From assembly GCA_963754645.1 (NCBI GenBank), contig CAVWGP010000004.1, forward strand, positions 310,001-374,000: DNA of 64,000 nucleotides, given 5' to 3'. The stretch's first letter is position 1; each line of letters opens with the position of its first letter. This DNA comes from CAVWGP01 sp963754645. Lineage in GTDB: Bacteria > Pseudomonadota > Alphaproteobacteria > Bin65. Made by a program: the position numbers and the translations under genes. The notes beneath the pieces are model-generated. The model did no database searches, had not been told where the DNA came from, and was given only the letters and a program-made list of their open reading frames with translations. Shown here one piece after another: positions 57,900 through 64,000 of the stretch.

Positions 57900-58571
57900 A
57901 TGATTGGCAACCAAGCTCCTTTGGCCCGGCTCCTGGCCATTGCGATGTTCTCGATGCTCTTGCTGCCCGCCGAAAGCGCGGCGCAGTCCGCGACCACCGA
58001 CCCGCGCAAACCGCCCGCGCTGAGCTATATCGCCGAGACCGTGATAAACCAGGAAATGTGGAATCGGACAAAGCTGACCGAGAAAGAGCCGGAGTTGGCG
58101 CAGAAGATTTTTTATGCGCCGGGGTTGCAGCGCCGTGAAACTCGGGAGGGCGGCGATCTCTCGGTCGTGATTATCGACGTTGCGGCGAAGAAACGCTTCG
58201 ATTTCAACCTGACGACCAAGACCTACTACGAGGGCACCGTGGAGTACCCGTCCGAATCGCTTGCGCTGGTGCCGAAAATCGTCATTGAAGCTTACGACTT
58301 TGCCGGCCGCGAGACCGTTAACGGTATTGCCGCCGAAAAGTGGAAGCTTTCAGGCGGGATGCCGGCAAGCCGGACGGTGCTGACGGCCAAAGGCTACCTC
58401 TGGATCGCCCAAGGCAATATTCCGGTCAAGATGGAGGTCGAGATCGGGTCGCCTGAGCCCGACAAGGAGCCTGTAAGGGTGCGCCTTGTCGTCGAGACCC
58501 GCAAGCTTACCGTCGGACCGGTCGATCCGACGCTGTTCGCGCTTCCGGCCGATTACAAACTCGGCAGGTAG
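57900..58571 (+). CDS. hypothetical exported protein
   Basis: 223 residues, intact paralogue of 57018-57711. Signal peptide (LLAIAMFSMLLLPAESAAQ), then [70 protein letters not shown] and TRKLTVGPVDPTLFALPADY. No cysteine pair or catalytic residues stand out. A lipoprotein-carrier-like beta fold in the periplasm is possible. Position between tkt and gap gives no functional hint. Confidence 0.78.
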   Translation: MIGNQAPLARLLAIAMFSMLLLPAESAAQSATTDPRKPPALSYIAETVINQEMWNRTKLTEKEPELAQKIFYAPGLQRRETREGGDLSVVIIDVAAKKRFDFNLTTKTYYEGTVEYPSESLALVPKIVIEAYDFAGRETVNGIAAEKWKLSGGMPASRTVLTAKGYLWIAQGNIPVKMEVEIGSPEPDKEPVRVRLVVETRKLTVGPVDPTLFALPADYKLGR

Positions 58572-58640
58572 TGGGGGCGGGTCGGGGACCCACCTCGACG
58601 AACACCTCGCCAAGCGATTCCGGAAACGCCGCGGCAAAAT

Positions 58641-58670
58641 CTTCTCTGTGCCTCCGTGCCTCTGTGGTTT
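58641..58670. repeat. single arm of the CACAGAGG repeat
   Basis: CTTCTCTGTGCCTCCGTGCC then TCTGTGGTTT. A solitary right arm upstream of gap, parallel to that at 57729-57756. It marks the end of the duplicated segment. Confidence 0.75.
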
Positions 58671-58732
58671 AGCTTTCTCCGCGGCGCCGGCCATGCGGGG
58701 CCGGGCGGAAATTCGATCGGAGGTAATAGGCG

Positions 58733-59758
58733 ATGACGCTTCGGGTTGGCATCAACGGGTTCGGACGGATCGGGCGGCTCGTGCTGCGGGCGGCTTACGA
58801 GTCGAAGCGCAAGGATATCGAGTTCGTCGGCATCAACGACCTGGGCTCGCCGGCCGACAACGCACATCTGCTGAAATACGACTCGGTGCACGGCGTTTTC
58901 GCCGGCAACGTCACGGCCAAGGGCGATACGATCGATCTCGGCGGCGGGCCGATCAGGGTCTCGGCGGAGCGCGATCCGGCCAAGCTGCCGTGGAAATCGC
59001 TGGGCGTCGATGTCGTGATGGAGTGCACGGGCATCTTCACCAAGCGCGAGCAGGCGGCCAAGCACATCGAGGCCGGCGCCAAGAAGGTCTTGATCTCGGC
59101 CCCGGCCGAGGGCGCCGACTTGACCGTCGTCTACGGCGTCAACCACCAGCAGTTGAACAACAATCACGGCATCGTCTCGAACGCCTCGTGCACGACCAAT
59201 TGCCTGGCGCCGGTGGCCAAGGTGCTGCACGACGCGATCGGCATCGAGCGCGGCTACATGACGACGATCCACGCCTATACCGGCGACCAGAGCACGGTCG
59301 ACACGCTGCACAAGGACCCGCGCCGCGCCCGCGCCGCCGGCGTTTCGCTCATTCCCACCTCGACCGGCGCCGCCAAAGCGGTCGGCCTTGTGCTGCCCGA
59401 GCTCAAGGGCAAGCTCGACGGCACGGCGATCCGCGTGCCGACGCCCAATGTCTCGGTGGTCGATTTCAAGTTCGACGCCAAGCGCGCGACCACGGTCGAG
59501 GAAATCAACGCCGCCGTGAGCAAGGCCGCCGCGTCCGGCCCGCTCAAGGGCATTCTGGTCACCAACGACGCGCCGCTGGTCTCGATCGATTTCAACCACA
59601 ACGGCGCCAGCTCGATCTTCGACCTGACGCAAACCCAAGTCGTCGACGGCCGCCTCGTCCGCGTCCTCGCCTGGTACGATAACGAATGGGGTTTCTCCAA
59701 CCGCATGTCGGACACGGCGGTGGCGATGGGGAGGGTGATGGGGTCGGGGGCGGGCTAA
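58733..59758 (+). CDS. gap: glyceraldehyde-3-phosphate dehydrogenase
   Basis: 341 residues. NAD(P)-binding start [20 protein letters not shown], catalytic cysteine C153 in [20 protein letters not shown], and later [20 protein letters not shown] and [20 protein letters not shown]. Residue sequence GINDLG after the second strand has Asn-Asp, so NAD use is expected, though some alphaproteobacterial enzymes also use NADP. The stop overlaps the convergent restriction gene by four bases. Confidence 0.96.
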   Translation: MTLRVGINGFGRIGRLVLRAAYESKRKDIEFVGINDLGSPADNAHLLKYDSVHGVFAGNVTAKGDTIDLGGGPIRVSAERDPAKLPWKSLGVDVVMECTGIFTKREQAAKHIEAGAKKVLISAPAEGADLTVVYGVNHQQLNNNHGIVSNASCTTNCLAPVAKVLHDAIGIERGYMTTIHAYTGDQSTVDTLHKDPRRARAAGVSLIPTSTGAAKAVGLVLPELKGKLDGTAIRVPTPNVSVVDFKFDAKRATTVEEINAAVSKAAASGPLKGILVTNDAPLVSIDFNHNGASSIFDLTQTQVVDGRLVRVLAWYDNEWGFSNRMSDTAVAMGRVMGSGAG

Positions 59759-60483
59759 ACCACGACCGCGCTTTCCGGCATCCCGATAAGAACCAGCGGG
59801 CACGGATTGCCGGCGCCGCGGCCAACGCGCTCCTGTAGCTTCTGCCAGTGGGTCGTCGAGGGGCCGAACTTGTCGTTGCAAAACGCTTCCGACCACGCCG
59901 CCGCAAATTCGGTCGCGCTTTTGATTCGGGCCACGACCGCCGTTTTCTGGCGCGTGGTGGGTTCGACGCCGTAAGGTTCGAGGTCCGTGAACGAGGCGAT
60001 GCGCCGCGTTTCGGCAAACTGCCGGATGAGGGATTTCAAGGCATTCTGGAGCCCCGCGCCGCGCGTTACGACGACGCCGATGCTGATGGCGCCATCGGCG
60101 TGAAGGCGCTTGAAGGTTTCAAGATCGCGGTCGAAGAACGGGTCTTTGTTGTTCCATTCGATTTCAAGCGCGATCGTGCCGAGCGGCAATTCGCGAACGT
60201 GATCGACCTGGTGGCTGATCGATTCGCGCTCGCGCTTGTCGATAGTCTTGCGGATTTGAAAGACATGCTTGCGCCATCCGTGCCCCGCCAATTTTTTGCG
60301 CAGCGACTGCGTTACTTTCGCTTCGCCGCCGCCGCCGCGAACCAAATCCTCGATCGGAATTCGAAGATCGCGGAGCGCGGCGTGTAGGTCCGCGGCGGCC
60401 TCGGGAAAATCAAGGCGAAGGACCGCTTCCGCATGGGAGCGATATTCGATTTGAAATCCTTGCGGCTGCAGTCTTTCGAGCAC
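59755..60483 (-). CDS. BglII/BstYI-family type II restriction endonuclease
   Basis: 242 residues. The central catalytic segment shows [20 protein letters not shown] then [10 protein letters not shown], which is typical of the BglII/BstYI family (PF09195), with acidic residues and a Lys near an EIEWNNK core. The N-terminal part ([20 protein letters not shown]) is also family-like. BglII cuts AGATCT and BstYI RGATCY; the site of this enzyme is unknown. It follows the MT-A70 gene by about 45 bp. It may be restrictive or a decayed partner; the frame is intact. Confidence 0.82.
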   Translation of the reverse strand: MLERLQPQGFQIEYRSHAEAVLRLDFPEAAADLHAALRDLRIPIEDLVRGGGGEAKVTQSLRKKLAGHGWRKHVFQIRKTIDKRERESISHQVDHVRELPLGTIALEIEWNNKDPFFDRDLETFKRLHADGAISIGVVVTRGAGLQNALKSLIRQFAETRRIASFTDLEPYGVEPTTRQKTAVVARIKSATEFAAAWSEAFCNDKFGPSTTHWQKLQERVGRGAGNPCPLVLIGMPESAVVV

Positions 60484-60528
60484 TTGACGGTCCGCCGCGA
60501 ATATCGCTCCAATTGTCCGTGACCGATC

Positions 60529-61239
60529 CTATTTCGCCGGGACCGGCTCCGCCGCCGAATTGTGCGCGTAGGTTTTCCAGCTCGGCTTGTAATCCACTTC
60601 GGCCTGATCGCCCCAGCATTGCCAGCCCGGCCGCGCGCCGCGGGCGAAGAGTTCGAGGTAGGGGCCCGGGCTGCAGGCTTCGATGATGCCGTATTGCTCA
60701 TCGGGCTTGCGCGAATGCTCGCGCTTGCGTGTGCCGATGTAGTTCACTTGCCGGCGGCCGGGCGCCAGGGTGCGCGCGTTCTTGCCGCGCACGCCGAACA
60801 GGATCATCTCGGTGACGTTGCGGAAATAGAAGCCGACGCCGCGGCCGTCCGAGCCGCCATCCTTGCGCAGCTTGTGCCAGACGATGTTGGACTTGTATGT
60901 GAAACCCCAGGCTTCGAGCGCGGCCAAGCCGTACGGCAGCAGCGCGTTCGGCACCCATAGATAAAGGTGTGCCGTCGGCGCCGCGATCTCGGCCACCGGC
61001 AGCGCCGCGATCTCATCCATCGCCAGCGTGCCGTAGCGCGACAAGCGGCGATGCTCGGGCGCCATTTTCCCGGTGCGGTTGGCGAAGCGCCAGGGCGGGT
61101 CGGCCAGGATCGTCGCAAAGCGCCGGCCTTCGGCAAAGGTAAGAAGCTGGTTGTTGATTCCTGGTCGAACCACGGCGGAGTCCTCGTCGGACGCGGAAAG
61201 TCCGACTAGAAGCGGCATCATCTCGCGGTCGGTTAGCAT
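60529..61239 (-). CDS. MT-A70 family DNA N6-adenine methyltransferase
   Basis: 236 residues from ATG 61239, with AAGGACA upstream. The catalytic motif DPPW (ATILADPPWRF) and SAM-related segments HLYLWVPNALLPYGLAALEA, IVWHKLRKDGGSDGRGVGFY, VTEMILFGVRGK and GTRKREHSRKPDEQYGIIEA are intact. The open frame reaches 61332, with an alternative ATG at 61314. Next to the BglII-like nuclease it probably protects the same site by adenine methylation. MT-A70 enzymes are more often seen as orphan or phage methylases, so the pairing is somewhat unusual. Confidence 0.88.
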   Translation of the reverse strand: MLTDREMMPLLVGLSASDEDSAVVRPGINNQLLTFAEGRRFATILADPPWRFANRTGKMAPEHRRLSRYGTLAMDEIAALPVAEIAAPTAHLYLWVPNALLPYGLAALEAWGFTYKSNIVWHKLRKDGGSDGRGVGFYFRNVTEMILFGVRGKNARTLAPGRRQVNYIGTRKREHSRKPDEQYGIIEACSPGPYLELFARGARPGWQCWGDQAEVDYKPSWKTYAHNSAAEPVPAK

Positions 61240-61343
61240 TTTGCCTGTGTCCTTGGTACGGGAATTCCGGCTAAGCCTGCGCGAAGTTGTGGATCCCCAA
61301 GCCAATGTACGCATTTTGTTCTCGTCGCGCAATGCGCCGCCGC

Positions 61344-62720
61344 TTACCCAACTCCCCCCGCCAGCATCGCAATCAGCGCCTTGAAATCCGCGTCCGGCTT
61401 GGTCAGACCGAGCGTGGCGGCTTCGATTTCGGCGGTGCGGCGCGCGCCGAGGACGGGCGCGGCGAAGGCGCGGTATTTGGCGACGATGGTCGCGGCGCTG
61501 GGCGGCGGGATCGGGCCGCCCGAGGCGTCGGTGAGCGGACTTTCGTAGCGATCGCCGTTGTCGAGCGTGAACGCCACGCGGGCGCGGCGATGGGCGGGAT
61601 AGGCGCGTTCGATCTCGGGATCGACCGTGACGTGGACCGCCTTCAGGAGCCGGCCGATCTCGGCATCGGCGAAGCTCGAATCCAGGATTTCATCGACCCC
61701 GACTTTGCCGCGCGCCAGCGCCGCCGCGACCGGCCAGGCGAGCGCGTATTGCGCCACCGGCGACGAGCCGGGCACGTCGTTCCACAGCGCCGCCGAATAT
61801 TCGAAGGTCGCGATCTCGATGCGCGTTACGCGCTTGGGGTCGATCGCGTGGCGCCGGCGCAGCTCGAGCACGGCGTCGATCGGCGCATGCGCCCAGCGGC
61901 ACACCGGGTAATTCTTGATGTATTGCTCGACCGTGAGCCAGCGCGCGCCGAGATCGGCCCAGGCGAAACCGGCGTCGTCGAACTCGATCAGCGCCGCGGG
62001 CGCGCCGGTGAAGCCCGCCTCGGCCATAAGCGCCGAGGCCACGCCGGTGGGGGCGCCCCAGCTCGTGCCGTCGTGCAGCATCGTGGGATTGGCGATCTCG
62101 CGCATCATCTGGCTGCGCGGCGCATGATATTCGGCGATGCCGAGCGCGTGGCGCAGCGCGGCGCGTTTCATTCCGCGCAGCCGCGCCGCGATGGCGACGC
62201 AGCCAAGCGCGTTCCACGCGCCCGACGTGTGATACTCCGGCACCGTCGCGTGCAGCGCCGCCGAGGCGCGATAGGCGATCTCGTAGCCGATGACGAGCGC
62301 CAGCACCGCCTCGCGGCCGTTCACCGCGGGCGCGGCCTCGGCCAGCGCAACCAGCGCGGGAAATAGCGCGGCGCCGCCATGGCCCTTCGAGGGCTGCCAG
62401 CCGTCATGCGCGTCGAGATTGTCGAGCTGCGTCGCGAGCGCGAAGGCGGCGCCGGGCAGCGAGCAGCGCCTTCCGTCGAAGATCAGCCGCGACGAAGGCG
62501 CGCCGGGGCCGGCGGACCAATGGGCGACGGCGTGATCGCGCGCGATGCGCCCCGCGTCCAGGCGCGCCGCCGCCGCCGCGACACCGATCAGGTCGAGCAT
62601 GAGCAGCGCCGCAAACTCGCGCACCGGCGCGGGCACGTCGTCGAAACGCAGCCCTTCGATGAAATCCGCGGCCTTGGCGAAATTCGCGCTCGGCTCGCGC
62701 AGCGATTGCATGATCGTCAT
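61344..62720 (-). CDS. MmgE/PrpD family protein
   Basis: 458 residues. The family includes 2-methylcitrate dehydratase and cis-aconitate decarboxylase. Seen here: VREFAALLMLDLIGVAAAAA, QLDNLDAHDGWQPSKGHGGA (with the DxHD-like active segment), YRASAALHATVPEYHTSGAW, EYHAPRSQMMREIANPTMLH, and IKNYPVCRWAHAPIDAVLEL. The substrate is uncertain. It lies behind a cupin and is in the same direction; the prpBC genes are absent, so 2-methylcitrate metabolism is not supported. Confidence 0.9.
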   Translation of the reverse strand: MTIMQSLREPSANFAKAADFIEGLRFDDVPAPVREFAALLMLDLIGVAAAAARLDAGRIARDHAVAHWSAGPGAPSSRLIFDGRRCSLPGAAFALATQLDNLDAHDGWQPSKGHGGAALFPALVALAEAAPAVNGREAVLALVIGYEIAYRASAALHATVPEYHTSGAWNALGCVAIAARLRGMKRAALRHALGIAEYHAPRSQMMREIANPTMLHDGTSWGAPTGVASALMAEAGFTGAPAALIEFDDAGFAWADLGARWLTVEQYIKNYPVCRWAHAPIDAVLELRRRHAIDPKRVTRIEIATFEYSAALWNDVPGSSPVAQYALAWPVAAALARGKVGVDEILDSSFADAEIGRLLKAVHVTVDPEIERAYPAHRRARVAFTLDNGDRYESPLTDASGGPIPPPSAATIVAKYRAFAAPVLGARRTAEIEAATLGLTKPDADFKALIAMLAGGVG

Positions 62721-62739
62721 GGCATGAATTCCCCGCCCC

Positions 62740-63072
62740 TCAATCCACCACGAACAGCGTGGCGCCTTCCGCGCCCGTGCGCGAGCGGTGGGCCATGGCG
62801 CCGTCGGCGACTTGGTAGGACATGCCGGGCGTGAGAACGACGACGCGGCCGTCCCTGAGTTCGGTTTCGAGCCGGCCTTCGAGGCAATAGAGAATGTGGC
62901 CCTTCTCGCACCAATGATCGGCAAGATAATGCGCCGAATATTCGAGCATGCGCACGCGGATGGCGCCGAATTGGCGCGTGCGCCAGCGGGCCACGCCGCG
63001 CTCGCCCTTGTGCTCGGTGGGCGCAACCGCGCTCCAATCGGTGGTGCCGAAGGGAATGTCGGCGATATTCAT
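62740..63072 (-). CDS. small cupin-fold protein (DHCW-motif type)
   Basis: 110 residues, a single cupin barrel. The hallmark is HYLADHWCEKGHILYCLEGR then LETELRDGR: a DHWC sequence where other cupins have metal-binding histidines. The second motif, VLTPGMSYQVADGAMAHRSR, is normal. The function is unknown; the protein is common in proteobacteria. It is about 20 bp upstream of the MmgE/PrpD gene and may share an operon. Confidence 0.85.
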   Translation of the reverse strand: MNIADIPFGTTDWSAVAPTEHKGERGVARWRTRQFGAIRVRMLEYSAHYLADHWCEKGHILYCLEGRLETELRDGRVVVLTPGMSYQVADGAMAHRSRTGAEGATLFVVD

Positions 63073-63092
63073 GGTCCTCTCCCGGCTTTGCG

Positions 63093-63850
<758 letters not shown>

Positions 63851-63854
<4 letters not shown>

Positions 63855-64000
63855 GCGGCACCGCGCACGATTTCCACCGGATTGACCCGCGCGGCGCGGC
63901 GCGACGGAATGTAGGCCGCGAGCACGGCGGCGGCCATCGCCATGAGGCTGGCAATGACGTAGTGCTCGATCGACCATTTCAGCATGAATTGCTGAATCTC
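63851..64000 (-). CDS. ABC transporter permease, C-terminal end (FtsX/MacB family)
   Basis: The last 49 codons of a gene that continues beyond the window. A hydrophobic helix (YVIASLMAMAAAVLAAYI) is followed by PSRRAARVNPVEIVRGAA, the usual C-terminal signature of MacB/LolC/LolE/FtsX permeases. The stop TGA overlaps the GTG of the ATPase. It gives strong support for an exporter operon. Confidence 0.88.

Overview
The window is GC-rich chromosomal DNA from an alphaproteobacterium. The main evidence is the contiguous minus-strand cluster yebC, ruvC, ruvA, ruvB, ybgC, tolQ, tolR, tolA, tolB, pal, cpoB, tilS, ftsH, folP, together with zapA plus a small coiled-coil gene, DUF1127 proteins and a tkt/gap pair. 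I cannot place it below class from sequence alone. No rRNA, tRNA or CRISPR array was seen.

Layout. 0-5.3 kb: 5' part of a tartrate dehydrogenase-like gene, a GxxExxY nuclease-fold gene bounded by inverted repeats, a GNAT enzyme, hotdog thioesterases, a DUF1127 protein and a LysR regulator. 5.4-10 kb: glmM, a Fic gene, a second copy of the glmM 3' end, and an RTX protein. 10.3-15.8 kb: a MocR regulator, DUF1127, PhzF, an EamA transporter, a serine/threonine dehydratase and AlaX. 15.8-19.1 kb: a pentapeptide-repeat membrane protein of lower GC, folP, a DUF433/DUF5615 toxin-antitoxin pair and a decayed second folP. 19.1-32.3 kb: the ftsH-tilS-tol/pal-ruv-yebC cluster. 32.5-35.2 kb: a YmdB-type phosphodiesterase, 5-formyltetrahydrofolate cyclo-ligase and two small genes. 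35.4-38.3 kb: a tctCBA tripartite transporter. 38.4-49.5 kb: eleven head-to-tail ABC_sub_bind substrate-binding protein genes with no permease or ATPase. 49.8-52.4 kb: aroE, remnants of a branched-chain amino-acid ABC transporter, zapA and a coiled-coil partner. 52.5-54.8 kb: a coupled ParA-like ATPase and AlbA_2 (Schlafen-type) protein. 54.9-59.8 kb: tkt, two paralogous exported proteins and gap. 59.8-61.3 kb: a BglII-like restriction enzyme with an MT-A70 methyltransferase. 61.3-64 kb: MmgE/PrpD, a cupin and an ABC exporter ATPase with the tail of its permease.

Two signals run through the whole window. First, a family of roughly 80-105 bp palindromic intergenic repeats occurs about a dozen times, nearly always next to a stop codon. 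Its arms are tandem 8-9 nt units such as CCACAGAGG CACAGAGG, around a GCGCC-NNN-GGCGC core. The same arms flank the GxxExxY gene as terminal inverted repeats, so that gene may belong to the parent element. Second, many genes, including essential ones (glmM, tilS, pal, ruvB, tkt), are broken by single-base frameshifts that are nearly all insertions. This points to residual insertion errors in the assembly rather than decay. True decay is seen only in the folP copy, the liv remnants, the glmM tail and one member of the binding-protein array.
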